Assembly: GCA_044375415.1 (NCBI GenBank)
Contig: JBILMS010000038.1
Location: forward strand, 1 to 32,569
Reading direction: 5' to 3'
DNA: 32,569 nt
Source of the DNA: JAWXBG01 sp044375415
GTDB lineage: Bacteria > Bacteroidota > Bacteroidia > Flavobacteriales_D > Sanyastnellaceae
Numbering within the stretch: the first letter of the stretch is position 1; each line of letters opens with the position of its first letter. Position numbers and translations under genes: made by a program. A model generated the notes under the pieces. It was not told the DNA's origin. It worked only from the letters and a program-made list of their open reading frames with translations, and searched no databases. Shown one piece after another: positions 1 to 8,826 of the stretch.

Positions 1-27
1 CGACAGCACTTATTGATGAAAAGCCGG

Positions 28-59
28 TTTGGATAAATGAACAAAATTTCTTATATTTA
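28..59 (+). promoter_or_regulatory. Candidate Bacteroidota promoter for the FG-GAP protein gene
   Basis: A TTTG at 28-31 lies 20 bases upstream of TATATTTA at 52-59. This resembles the Bacteroidota -33/-7 arrangement (TTTG, about 17-23 bases, TAnnTTTG) with one mismatch in the -7 box. Transcription would begin near 65, leaving a short leader before the ATG at 84. Inferred from sequence pattern alone. Confidence 0.4.
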
Positions 60-83
60 ACTTCGTTTTGAATCTTAACTGCC

Positions 84-2870
84 ATGGTGCGTCTGTTTCT
101 TATGATGACCTTCTTGCCTTTTGTTTTGAATGCCCAAGTGTATTCAAATCAAAACATCGCTATGGGCATTGATGCTATCGTCAACAATAGCCTTTTTGGA
201 TCGGGTGTTTCATTTCATGATTTTAACGGTGACGGTTGGGATGATTTATCTATTGCACTCGAAAATCAGGTGAAGTTTTATGCCAATATAAACGGGGTTT
301 GTACGCCTCAGTCTTTTCCATTTGGCTTATTGGAAAAATGTAAACATCCTATATGGGTGGACTATGATAATGACGGGGACAAGGACTTTTATCTCACTCA
401 ATACAACGCTCCGAACAAGCTTTTTCGAAATAATGGTAACAACCAATTTACGGATGTAAGTCTTTCATCGGGTCTAACAGATTTCGATACCCCTCACTTC
501 GGTGCCTCTTGGGGCGATTACGACCGCGATGGAGATCTCGACGTGTACGTATGCAATTACATTTATTTATATTTCGGTACGGATGTCTACAATTATTGGG
601 ACCATTTGTATCGCAACAATGGAAATGGAACATTTACTGATGTTACACTTGAGTCAGGCGCGAGCGATGGTGTAAGCCTTTCGTTTCAATCGGTATGGAT
701 GGATTACAACAACGATCTATGGCCGGATCTATATGTAATTAATGATAAAGAACATCCCAATCGTTTATATCACAACAATGGCGATGGAACATTTACAGAT
801 GTGGGTACAAGCACGTCATCGGCACTTACTATGGTAGACGCAATGACGGCCAGTTGCGGTGATATGAATAACGATGGATACATGGACATTTTCGTGAGCA
901 ACACCTCCATTGGGCCTTGTGCATTGCTTAAAAATTCGTCTTCCGGAAACTTTCTAAACATAGCAGGGCCATCCGGCACTTCACTGAGCATTTTGGGCTG
1001 GGGCGCAAATTGGTTTGATTACGATCTTGATATGGACCAAGATTTATATATCTGTGAGTACTTTCCACAATACTCTGAACTGCAGAACAAGTTCATGAAA
1101 AATCAGGGAAATGAGACGTTTACCAATGTAAATCCAACTGTTTTTCCTTTCGACTTTAGCAATAGTTATACATCAGGAACAGGCGACTGGAATCACGATG
1201 GTTATCCCGATTTAGTAGTAAGCAATTATTCTCCTCAAAACACGAATTTCTGGCTTTCATCGGGTGGAAACAAACACTCGATTTCTATTGCTCTCGAAGG
1301 TGTCGTTTCCAATCGCGATGGCATCGGTGCATGGATACACGTCTATGCGGGAGGCGAACATCAAGTGCGCTATACGATGTGTGGAGAAAACTACATGGGA
1401 CAAGATAGTCAATACGAATTATTTGGTTTGAACGATTACACAACGGTTGATAGTGTACAAATCGACTGGCCATCGGGACATGTGGATCACTACTATGATG
1501 TCCCCGCTGACCAACGACTTATGTTAGTGGAGGGAGATGGCTTTGTCGCTAATATCGCCATACTTGACAACGAAATTCTTTGCCAAGGCGATAGCATCAT
1601 TCTTGATGCCGGTGACTTTCAATCCTTTTTGTGGGATGATTTGAGTATAGAGCGATATAGAACCATTTATGAAACGGGAACTTATTCTGTTGAGGTGACG
1701 TCTGACTTAGGTTTTACAACATCAGCTTCTATTACCATCAATCCTGCTTTTAATCCTGAATTAGAATTCTCTGTGGTTTATCCAAGTTGTTTTGGTTACA
1801 ATGATGGTGCGATTCAATACACCGCAGAAGTATTACCTGATAACATTCAATGGTCCTTAGAATCTCAAGAAAATTCTATTACACAATTAAGTGCCGGTGT
1901 ATATACCCTTCAAGTTTCGTATGAAAACGGGTGTGCCTTTAATTACGAGTGGAATCTTATCGAACCTGATTCCTTGATCGTTCATTTCGATATTTCAGAT
2001 GTCTTGTGTAAAGGCGATTCAAGCGGAAGTGTTATAGTTTCGGAAACCAATGCCGATGGATATTTGATCAATTGGGAAAACCCTGAATTGAACGAAAACA
2101 GCCTTCCGGTAGGAGAATATGCATATGTACTTACCGATGAAAATGGATGTACTATCGAATCTTTTATTGAGATATATGAACCTGATACGTTAGGATTCGA
2201 AATTGACGTAATTCCCGTTGATTGTTTTGGAGCCAACACCGGTCAAGCGGTCATCGATATCACCGGAGGTAACGCTCCCTACTCCATTGATTGGGGCAAT
2301 AACAATCCCAACTCCTTGTCGGCAGGAGCCTATGTAATACTCGCACAAGATTCAACTGCTTGTTTGATTACAGTACCATTTGAAATTACTGAACCTACCG
2401 AGTTGCTCGCTTCAACACAAATATCGTGTTCAAACCAACTTATGGATGTAGAATTGATCGTTGAAGGAGGTAGTCCGCCCTATCAATACCTTTGGAGTGA
2501 TGGCTCTGAATTACCAGGTATAACTGGTATTATGGAAGGATCGATTCTCGGTGTTCTTGTTTCCGATAGCAACGGATGTGAATTTCCGGTAGAGAACATC
2601 AGTTGTCCTGTAGGTATTGAAGTTACCAATAAGACACCGCTCTTTCTTTACCCCAATCCTTTCACCGATATTGTTCATTTGAATTGTGTTCCTAATCAAG
2701 TTTTGTCCATTTCAATCATGGATATGCAAGGACGTTTGATTTCAAAATTCTTAACCAATTCCTCAAATGATACTTTTAATCTGACCCGTCTTACTTCCGG
2801 TGTGTACTTTATCAAATTCTACAATGATCAAGGAATACAAATTGGATATCAGAAACTCTTTAAAATATAG
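84..2870 (+). CDS. Secreted FG-GAP/VCBS, ASPIC/UnbV and SprB-like repeat protein with T9SS sorting domain
   Basis: A 928-residue exported protein. Residues 1-18 form a signal peptide ending in LNAQ. Residues about 30-390 hold FG-GAP/VCBS-type repeats with many calcium-loop motifs (DFNGDGWDD, DYDNDGDKD, DYDRDGDLD), expected to fold as a beta-propeller. Residues about 396-483 match the ASPIC/UnbV domain (IGAWIHV, VDSVQIDWPSG). An Ig-like stretch (about 493-552) follows, then SprB-like repeats from about 563 to 835 with the recurring pattern C-x-G-x-x-x-G and Y-x-x-x-x-x-D-x-x-G-C. The last roughly 78 residues (LYPNPF, then GVYFIKFYNDQG) are a type A T9SS C-terminal domain, so the protein should reach the surface or medium. 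Its role is unknown; adhesion or surface binding is an inference. It does not appear to belong to the glycan locus downstream. Confidence 0.88.
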   Translation: MVRLFLMMTFLPFVLNAQVYSNQNIAMGIDAIVNNSLFGSGVSFHDFNGDGWDDLSIALENQVKFYANINGVCTPQSFPFGLLEKCKHPIWVDYDNDGDKDFYLTQYNAPNKLFRNNGNNQFTDVSLSSGLTDFDTPHFGASWGDYDRDGDLDVYVCNYIYLYFGTDVYNYWDHLYRNNGNGTFTDVTLESGASDGVSLSFQSVWMDYNNDLWPDLYVINDKEHPNRLYHNNGDGTFTDVGTSTSSALTMVDAMTASCGDMNNDGYMDIFVSNTSIGPCALLKNSSSGNFLNIAGPSGTSLSILGWGANWFDYDLDMDQDLYICEYFPQYSELQNKFMKNQGNETFTNVNPTVFPFDFSNSYTSGTGDWNHDGYPDLVVSNYSPQNTNFWLSSGGNKHSISIALEGVVSNRDGIGAWIHVYAGGEHQVRYTMCGENYMGQDSQYELFGLNDYTTVDSVQIDWPSGHVDHYYDVPADQRLMLVEGDGFVANIAILDNEILCQGDSIILDAGDFQSFLWDDLSIERYRTIYETGTYSVEVTSDLGFTTSASITINPAFNPELEFSVVYPSCFGYNDGAIQYTAEVLPDNIQWSLESQENSITQLSAGVYTLQVSYENGCAFNYEWNLIEPDSLIVHFDISDVLCKGDSSGSVIVSETNADGYLINWENPELNENSLPVGEYAYVLTDENGCTIESFIEIYEPDTLGFEIDVIPVDCFGANTGQAVIDITGGNAPYSIDWGNNNPNSLSAGAYVILAQDSTACLITVPFEITEPTELLASTQISCSNQLMDVELIVEGGSPPYQYLWSDGSELPGITGIMEGSILGVLVSDSNGCEFPVENISCPVGIEVTNKTPLFLYPNPFTDIVHLNCVPNQVLSISIMDMQGRLISKFLTNSSNDTFNLTRLTSGVYFIKFYNDQGIQIGYQKLFKI

Positions 2871-2886
2871 TAATAACAGGACGCTC

Positions 2887-3384
2887 ATGCAGTATCGATG
2901 CTTCCTGATTTGTCTCTTATCCATCGCCTCTTCGACAACCGCTCTTTCCCAAGACACCCTGTCCCATTCAGAGAGAAAAATTCAGTATCTCAATAACTCC
3001 TTTCTTGTATGCTCAAAAGACAGTGCTGCTTACGAACGTTACGTCATCTATTGTCCGACGGGAGCCTACCTTTATGTTGATCATGTCAATCCGGAATTAA
3101 TCCGGAATGATTGTGTTATGGTGGAATTCGATGAAAGTATAAAATTGCTCGCAGATGGAGAAATTACTTTTTATTTCAAGAAAAAAAGAGTACACGTGAT
3201 AGACACGTACAAAGGCGGATATTTGCAAACGACAAAGTATTATAAACGAAATCGGTTAAGAGAAGAAATAATTTACGACTATCGCAACAACGTAAACAAA
3301 TGTTCTTGCACTGTCAATTCGTATAATAGAAAGGGTATTCTAAGTTATGGAGAATGGAATTACGTACCGGATTATAAAAAATAA
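2887..3384 (+). CDS. Small secreted protein of unknown function
   Basis: A 165-residue protein that I do not recognise. I chose the ATG at 2887 because it gives a clean signal peptide (MQYRCFLICLLSIASS, cleavage near ALSQ). The frame is open back to 2800, but that would overlap the previous gene and place the hydrophobic segment internally. The mature part is rich in Tyr, Lys and Asn, with paired-strand patterns such as ADGEITFYFKKKRV and GGYLQTTKYYKRNRL that loosely recall MORN-like or toxin_15-like beta repeats. It starts 16 bases after the preceding stop codon and 27 bases before the next gene, so it is probably cotranscribed. Function unknown. Confidence 0.65.
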   Translation: MQYRCFLICLLSIASSTTALSQDTLSHSERKIQYLNNSFLVCSKDSAAYERYVIYCPTGAYLYVDHVNPELIRNDCVMVEFDESIKLLADGEITFYFKKKRVHVIDTYKGGYLQTTKYYKRNRLREEIIYDYRNNVNKCSCTVNSYNRKGILSYGEWNYVPDYKK

Positions 3385-3411
3385 TAGACTCTGCATAAGA
3401 GCATCAAACTC

Positions 3412-4518
3412 ATGAGCCAAATCACTCAAATATCTCTCTATAAATTCTCTATTCCATTGATAGAACCTTTTGTTACATCTCTTGGTGTAGATCTAAGCGC
3501 AGATAATGTTTTAGTAAAGATAACTACCGACGATGGATTCGTTGGATTCGGCGAATGCAGTCCCTACATGCCTATCAATGGCGAAAGTCAGGATACATGT
3601 TTTATCGTCGGGCAGTACTTTGCTAAAGCCTTAAAAGGAAAAGATGCAGTAGATATCGAAGGAAATATTGCTCTGATGGATAGCATCATTTACGGAAATA
3701 CTTGCATTAAAAGTGCTTTTGATATAGCATTCTACGACATCGCTTCACAAAAAGGCGGACTTCCTTTATACGCTTTTATTGGTGGGAAAAATGATAAAGT
3801 CATTGTTACCGATTACACAGTAAGTATTGGTGAGATTGATAAAATGGCCGAGGATGCAGTGAAGATCAAAAACCAAGGTTACCCCGCGATCAAAGTGAAA
3901 GTCGGGAAAAATGGGAAAACAGATATTGAACGAATCAGAGCCATTCGCAAAGCTGTGGGTGATGAGATTCCTCTTCGCATAGATGCCAATCAAGGTTGGG
4001 AAGTTGAAGAAGCAATTGAAACACTTAATGCAATGGCCGAATTCAATATCGAACACTGCGAAGAACCGATTGCTCGATGGAAGTTGACGGATATGCCAAG
4101 AGTAAAAAAGGAAAGTCCGATTGCCATTATGGCTGATGAATGTTGCGGCGATGATCATGATGCACAACGTTTAATCGAACTGAATGCGTGTGATTACATG
4201 AACATCAAATTATGTAAATCAGGTGGGATTTTTAAAGCGTTAAAAATGGCTCGTATGGCTGAAAAATCAGGGATCAAATTGCAAGTGGGTGCCATGATTG
4301 AATCTCGTCTTGCCATGACTGCCTTTGCCCATTACGCCTTGTGTAGTCCTTCTATCGTCCATTATGACTTTGATACGGCACTCATGTTTAGCGAGGACCC
4401 TGTGAGTGGAGGAATCCACTACGGTCCGAACGGAGTAATAACAGTGCCTGAGACTCCGGGCCTAGGAGCCTATATCATTGAAGAGCGTCTTTCTCAAATG
4501 GAATGTTTTTCGGTTTAA
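3412..4518 (+). CDS. Enolase-superfamily enzyme, probable dipeptide epimerase
   Basis: A cytoplasmic enzyme of 368 residues, full length for the muconate-lactonizing-enzyme subgroup. The N-terminal capping domain is followed by a (beta/alpha)7 barrel with the expected catalytic set: KVK (K161, K163), RIDANQGW (D191), CEEP (E217/E218), ADE (D242) and NIKLCKSGG (K266/K269). The decisive feature is HYDFD near 317-321. A DxD at the end of the eighth strand is what L-Ala-D/L-Glu and related dipeptide epimerases use to hold the N-terminal amine of the substrate. The predicted job is epimerising one residue of a dipeptide, for instance in murein peptide recycling. The exact dipeptide cannot be read from sequence. 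It is the last plus-strand gene before a convergent transporter and has no obvious link to glycan use. Confidence 0.82.
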   Translation: MSQITQISLYKFSIPLIEPFVTSLGVDLSADNVLVKITTDDGFVGFGECSPYMPINGESQDTCFIVGQYFAKALKGKDAVDIEGNIALMDSIIYGNTCIKSAFDIAFYDIASQKGGLPLYAFIGGKNDKVIVTDYTVSIGEIDKMAEDAVKIKNQGYPAIKVKVGKNGKTDIERIRAIRKAVGDEIPLRIDANQGWEVEEAIETLNAMAEFNIEHCEEPIARWKLTDMPRVKKESPIAIMADECCGDDHDAQRLIELNACDYMNIKLCKSGGIFKALKMARMAEKSGIKLQVGAMIESRLAMTAFAHYALCSPSIVHYDFDTALMFSEDPVSGGIHYGPNGVITVPETPGLGAYIIEERLSQMECFSV

Positions 4519-4552
4519 AAAAAAGCATCGACCGGTAGATACCGATCGATGC
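4517..4552 (-). terminator. Rho-independent terminator for the MFS transporter gene
   Basis: A 13-base arm GCATCGACCGGTA pairs with TACCGATCGATGC (4525-4552), with one C-A mismatch and a 2-base loop. Read on the minus strand the hairpin is followed by eight T residues (complement of 4517-4524). It lies 24 bases past the transporter stop codon. On the plus strand no T-run follows, so it should act on minus transcripts. The A-run overlaps the stop codon of the convergent epimerase gene. Confidence 0.8.
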
Positions 4553-4575
4553 TATATCAATGAATATATCGAGCT

Positions 4576-6057
4576 CTAGTGACCGCCGGCTTTTACTCCG
4601 CCGATATCGAGATTACGCATTCTGTATGCATAATAAACGAGGTACATAAAACCGACTACAACAAGCCAATAGGAGTTTTGAATACCGGTAACGTTATCGG
4701 CAAGATAACCTTGGGTTAGAGAAACTACTCCACCGCCCATGATCATCATAATCAAAAGGCTTGCACCCTCATTCGTATGTCGTCCTAAGTCGTATATCGC
4801 AATGGTAAAAATGCAAGGCCACAAGGTGCTGCAGAATAAACCAACGCTGATAAATGCGTATGCACTCACCATTCCATCGGCCATTATTCCTATAATCAAA
4901 GCACCTATTGCACAGATCGAATAAATCATAAGTTGCTTTACGGGATTTCCTCCGCTTAATCTGTCCGCCAAAATCAACAGAACAATAATCAGGGCATAAG
5001 AATAAAATATCGACACATCCGCTCCACCGATATAATTGACTAAGATAAAAATTGAAAAGGCCACATAAGGAAGAGCCAAGTTCAATACTGATTTTACTTT
5101 ATCGGAAACTCCGAAAGCTCCGGCAGCAGATGTCCAGCGTCCGATCATCAAACTCGCCCAGAACAATGAGATATAGGGTGCAATTTGATTGCTTTCAAAT
5201 CCTACATGTTGTTTCAAAAACTCCGGTAAATTACTTGCCGTAGATACTTCAACACCTACATAAACAAAAATTGCAATCATTCCCAAAACAAGTTGTGGAT
5301 ATGCAAAGGGGCTGCTTTTCGAACCTGCACTATGTTTTGCAATCGGTTTACCATCTTTCGACAAACCGGAATCGATAGCACCTGCATGTTCGGCGTCCGA
5401 TGGAGTTTCCTCGCCTATAGACTCGATTCTGTCGGGCACAGATGAAAACTTAAATATGATAGCCACAATAAGAAACGCGGCTCCAAGACACAAGTATGGA
5501 ATCTTCACACTAGCCAAATCAAGATCGGTTCCGCCACTTGATGCTGAACCAAAGATGGCAAAAGCGACAATTACGGGTCCAATGGTTGTACCAATATTAT
5601 TGATACCTCCCGCTAAACTTAGTCGTTGAGATGCTTTTGCAGGATCTCCCAATACGATCATAATAGTATTCGCTGCTGTTTGTTGCAGAGAGAATCCTAG
5701 TCCGACAATAAACAAACCGGAAATGAGGAGCGTGAAAGAACCCGTGTTTGCAGCGGGAATAAAAAGCAATGTGCCAACTGCTGATATCAATAGTCCCAAA
5801 GCAAGACCATTCCTGTAGCCGATGGTGTTTAGAATATCCTTTTTTCTAGCACGTGAAATTCCAAAGTAGAACAATGCGCCTACTGTGTAGGCCACATAAA
5901 ATGCAAACGAAATCATCTGCGATTCGGTTTGCGATAATGTCAATGCTTCTTTAAATACAGGAATCAGAATGTCATTGCTCGATGCAACAAATCCCCAGAA
6001 AAAAAATACCGATATGATTGTGAGAATTGCACCGGTTTTGGTCTTTACTTGACTCAT
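4576..6057 (-). CDS. FucP/GluP-like sugar:proton symporter (MFS)
   Basis: An inner-membrane carrier of 493 residues with about 12 hydrophobic segments. The first helix carries FFFWGFVASSNDILIP, closely matching the FucP-family motif with an acidic residue in TM1 (D29). GFSLQQTAANT in TM4 and GGINNIGTTIGP in TM5 are also typical of Bacteroidota fucose, glucose or galactose porters. A hydrophilic loop of about 45 residues (roughly 206-250) separates the two six-helix halves. The likely role is import of a monosaccharide, probably glucose given the beta-glucanase genes nearby; the specific sugar is an inference. It is the last gene of the minus-strand arm, 114 bases past the CBM-repeat gene and after a terminator, so it may have its own promoter. 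I found no convincing -7 box. Confidence 0.88.
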   Translation of the reverse strand: MSQVKTKTGAILTIISVFFFWGFVASSNDILIPVFKEALTLSQTESQMISFAFYVAYTVGALFYFGISRARKKDILNTIGYRNGLALGLLISAVGTLLFIPAANTGSFTLLISGLFIVGLGFSLQQTAANTIMIVLGDPAKASQRLSLAGGINNIGTTIGPVIVAFAIFGSASSGGTDLDLASVKIPYLCLGAAFLIVAIIFKFSSVPDRIESIGEETPSDAEHAGAIDSGLSKDGKPIAKHSAGSKSSPFAYPQLVLGMIAIFVYVGVEVSTASNLPEFLKQHVGFESNQIAPYISLFWASLMIGRWTSAAGAFGVSDKVKSVLNLALPYVAFSIFILVNYIGGADVSIFYSYALIIVLLILADRLSGGNPVKQLMIYSICAIGALIIGIMADGMVSAYAFISVGLFCSTLWPCIFTIAIYDLGRHTNEGASLLIMMIMGGGVVSLTQGYLADNVTGIQNSYWLVVVGFMYLVYYAYRMRNLDIGGVKAGGH

Positions 6058-6127
6058 ACTTTTTGGTTTTGGATTTTTTCTATTCGGTTAGTCTACAACA
6101 AAAACACCTCAGCCTCAAAACTGCAAC

Positions 6128-6154
6128 AAAAAGCCCGCATTACGCGGGCTTTTT
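6128..6154 (-). terminator. Rho-independent terminator after the T9SS CBM-repeat gene
   Basis: A perfect 11-base stem, AAAAAGCCCGC with GCGGGCTTTTT, surrounds a 5-base loop. It starts 18 bases beyond the stop codon of the 6172-8709 gene. The A/T arms make it work in either direction, but only the minus-strand gene ends here. Confidence 0.85.
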
Positions 6155-6171
6155 ATCACTATTTATATCAT

Positions 6172-8709
6172 TTATTTCTCAACAACAAATGTCTTAGTCA
6201 ATTCACCCGCTTCTGTACGAAGACGAAGGAAATACAAACCATCTGCAAATGCTGATGTATCAAGCGTTCTAATAAAACCCGCAGCCGACGTCTCATCATA
6301 TACGAGTTGTCCGCGTGCATCAGTGATCTGCAATGTGCTTGTTCCGTTCATGGCACCTAAAAATTCGATTTGAAGCATGTTCTGAACCGGATTTGGATAG
6401 ATGCGAATGTCCATGGCAGCATTCTCTTCTACATTAATTACACAAGGCTCACAGCTAGCCCAACAAACCACCGGAAGTGTCGCGTTCTCTGTTACTTCGA
6501 TCAATCGATTTGTGAAACCATCTAGAGTAACCGTGCAAGAAGATCCCTGAGTCAATGTCTCCTGACCGGCCCAAGCATCGTAAGCAAATTTGTACTCATA
6601 GGTACCTGCTGCAAGAGGAATAGTAATTTCCCAAACACCATCGCTGTTAGCATCCGACATCGGAGCGCAACCGCCGCACCAGTTATTAAATGTCCCGTTG
6701 ATTTCCGGAGTAGTAAATGATTCAGTAACATCATTCATATCCACAGAAAATACGATGTTGTATGGACCTTCATTTTTGTCACACGTTGTGCACGAACCCC
6801 AACATACCACAGGCAATTCTTCATCGGCTGTTACTGTAAGCAGACGATTGGTAAACTCACCTGTCGTTATTGTACATGTGCTACCCGGAACCAATGTTTC
6901 TTGACCGGTCCAAGTGTCGTAAGCGAATTTATATTCGTAAGTGCCCGGTTCAAGATCTATGGCTAGTTCCCAAACACCGTCGAGATCATCGTCGGTCATT
7001 GGAGCACAACCACCGCACCATCCATTAAATGTACCATTCACCTCAGGTGTTGTGAAAGCTTCTACAACATCGTTCATATCCACTTGAAACAAAACACTGA
7101 AGGTTGAACCTCCACCACCATTTCCGGGTAAAAATTCGATGTCGTCGAAGTAGTAAGTTTTTTCCCCAACATCTACTCCGGGTACTCCATAGTTAAAGAA
7201 AATTGAGGCTTTGTTTAAGTAGTAGGTAAAATTAAGTTCTGCTGTTCCGGCACCTTCATTAGCAAAGTTGAAAACCAACGTTTCCCACTGACCTGCCGTT
7301 GTAGTAACAGCATCTGTTTCGCAGGAGCGAGTTGGATCCATATAATCTTCTACTTTTAAACGAACTACGATACCCGCATCCGGCGACCAAACGCGAACAG
7401 ATAACTGCGTGTTATCTACATCAAAAGGAATGGCTGAAGCAAATCCATCTTCATTCATATTTGTGATAGTAGTGCCGGCCCATGGCTGAGCAGTAGCCGA
7501 TTTCACCACTTTCACAACCGTGTTGGTATCATCAGTCGGATCAACTACAATCGTAGAATTTTCTGCACCTTCGAAACCTAAAACACCGTGATCGATTTCT
7601 GTACCTTCAAAGTCTACAGGCAGATCCATTTGAATCACTTCTACGAAATTGCATATTTCACAAGATGCCCAACAAACTAATGGAAGGGTCATGTCCGCAT
7701 TCACTTCAATAACACGATTGGTAAAATCTCCCACAGTAACGGTGCAAGCACTTCCGCTTTGCAACTGCTCACTTCCTGTCCAATTATCGTAAGCATATTT
7801 ATACTCATAAGTACCTGCCTCGAGCTCTATTGTTAATTCCCAAATACCGTCCATGTTGGCGTCGCTCATGGGAGCGCAACCACCACACCAGCTATTGAAA
7901 GCTCCCGGGAGTTCTATTGTTGTGAAGTTAACACCCGAATCATTCATATCGACCTGAAACGTCACATCATAAGATGGTACTGCTCCACAATCCGAACAAG
8001 AACCCCAACATACCGGGTCAAGGACTACGTCACCGGTAACTGAAAGAAGACGATTGGTGAATCCATCGGCGGTAATCGTACAAGGGCTACCTTGTATTAA
8101 GGTCTCCTGTCCTGCCCATGCGTCATTAGAAAATTTGTATTGGTATGAGCCTTCATCAAGTGTAATGGTGATTTCCCAAATACCATCTGCATTGTTATCG
8201 GTCATAGGTGCACAGGCACCACACCAATTGTTAAACGTTCCGTTTATTTCCGGTGTTGTATAAGCCGTAGCAACTTCATTCATGTTTACTTGAAATGTAA
8301 CATCATAAGTGGGTACTACTTCATTGCAACCAACGCACGTGCCCCAGCATACAACGGGTAAAACTACATCCGCCGATACTACTATCAAGCGATTCGTGAA
8401 AGCACCCGTAGTGAGTGTACAAGGGCTACCAGGTGTAAGAGTTTCCTGATTGGCCCAATTGTCGGCTGCAAACTTGTACTCAAAGGTACCCGCTCCCAGA
8501 ACGATTGTAATTTCCCAAACTCCGTCAGCATTGACATCAGTCATCGGAGCACATGCCCCGCACCATCCATTAAAATTGCCATTTACTTCCGGAGTCGTAA
8601 AAGCAGAAGCAACCTCGTTCATGTCTACCCTAAAGGTGACATTAAACGCACTTGCCCATGTAATACAACCAACGATGAAGGTGGTTGTTAAAAGTAGAAC
8701 TTTTCTCAT
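6172..8709 (-). CDS. T9SS-secreted protein with five Cys-rich CBM48-like domains and a jelly-roll module
   Basis: An 845-residue exported protein. A signal peptide (residues 1-21, ending WASA) precedes three repeats of about 107 residues (22-128, 135-241, 247-353). A beta-sandwich module without these cysteines follows (about 360-528: VDFEGTEIDHGV, WAGTTI, YYFDDIEF), then two more repeats (537-643, 650-756). Each repeat runs YDVTFQVDM, FTTPEVNGTFNGWCGGCAPM, GVWEITI, GTYEYKFAYD, FTNRLL, VCWGSCxxC. The NGTFNGW...GVWE...YEYKF core is the AMPK/CBM48 glycogen-binding pattern with added cysteines, so carbohydrate binding is likely. The module at 360-528 resembles jelly-roll CBMs linked to GH16 enzymes. 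The end (IRIYPNPVQNML, GLYFLRLRTEAG) is a type A T9SS sorting domain. No catalytic domain is visible. It probably presents bound glucan to neighbouring enzymes. Confidence 0.85.
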   Translation of the reverse strand: MRKVLLLTTTFIVGCITWASAFNVTFRVDMNEVASAFTTPEVNGNFNGWCGACAPMTDVNADGVWEITIVLGAGTFEYKFAADNWANQETLTPGSPCTLTTGAFTNRLIVVSADVVLPVVCWGTCVGCNEVVPTYDVTFQVNMNEVATAYTTPEINGTFNNWCGACAPMTDNNADGIWEITITLDEGSYQYKFSNDAWAGQETLIQGSPCTITADGFTNRLLSVTGDVVLDPVCWGSCSDCGAVPSYDVTFQVDMNDSGVNFTTIELPGAFNSWCGGCAPMSDANMDGIWELTIELEAGTYEYKYAYDNWTGSEQLQSGSACTVTVGDFTNRVIEVNADMTLPLVCWASCEICNFVEVIQMDLPVDFEGTEIDHGVLGFEGAENSTIVVDPTDDTNTVVKVVKSATAQPWAGTTITNMNEDGFASAIPFDVDNTQLSVRVWSPDAGIVVRLKVEDYMDPTRSCETDAVTTTAGQWETLVFNFANEGAGTAELNFTYYLNKASIFFNYGVPGVDVGEKTYYFDDIEFLPGNGGGGSTFSVLFQVDMNDVVEAFTTPEVNGTFNGWCGGCAPMTDDDLDGVWELAIDLEPGTYEYKFAYDTWTGQETLVPGSTCTITTGEFTNRLLTVTADEELPVVCWGSCTTCDKNEGPYNIVFSVDMNDVTESFTTPEINGTFNNWCGGCAPMSDANSDGVWEITIPLAAGTYEYKFAYDAWAGQETLTQGSSCTVTLDGFTNRLIEVTENATLPVVCWASCEPCVINVEENAAMDIRIYPNPVQNMLQIEFLGAMNGTSTLQITDARGQLVYDETSAAGFIRTLDTSAFADGLYFLRLRTEAGELTKTFVVEK

Positions 8710-8740
8710 CTTTCGATTATTAATGTATTGTTTCCTGTCG

Positions 8741-8772
8741 CTAAGATAGTCTAATTGTACAAATTACAAAAA
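8741..8772 (-). promoter_or_regulatory. Candidate promoter of the T9SS CBM-repeat gene
   Basis: On the minus strand, TTTTTG (complement of 8767-8772) lies 18 bases before TATCTTAG (complement of 8741-8748). The -7 box has one mismatch to TAnnTTTG. A leader of about 25-30 bases to the ATG at 8709 would result. The -33 box lies inside the candidate operator at 8752-8773. Confidence 0.45.
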
Positions 8773-8773
8773 G
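8752..8773 (-). promoter_or_regulatory. Candidate operator, copy 3 of the TTGT-N7-ACAA dyad
   Basis: On the minus strand this 22-base site reads CTTTTTGT, seven bases, then ACAATTA. It agrees at 17 of 22 positions, without gaps, with the site at 13609-13630. It lies 42 bases before the start codon and covers the -33 box, a position suited to repression. Recognition by the Nudix-like regulator at 13702 is an inference. Confidence 0.45.
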
Positions 8774-8826
8774 GATTATTTTTCCATTTTAGTTAACAAT
8801 TGGAGGGCTAACCTAAGGTGCCTTAG

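Noticed and set aside
3766..4167. 133-codon minus-strand frame opposite the epimerase
   Set aside because: Antisense to a well-conserved enzyme with its catalytic residues; no domain seen.
6091..6112. Possible fifth TTGT-type operator before the MFS transporter gene
   Set aside because: TTTTTGT is present on the minus strand, but the ACAA half-site at the right spacing is not.
8813..8826. CTAAGG-TG-CCTTAG palindrome just after the GH16 gene stop, as a terminator
   Set aside because: The stem is only six pairs with a 2-base loop and no T-run follows on the minus strand.
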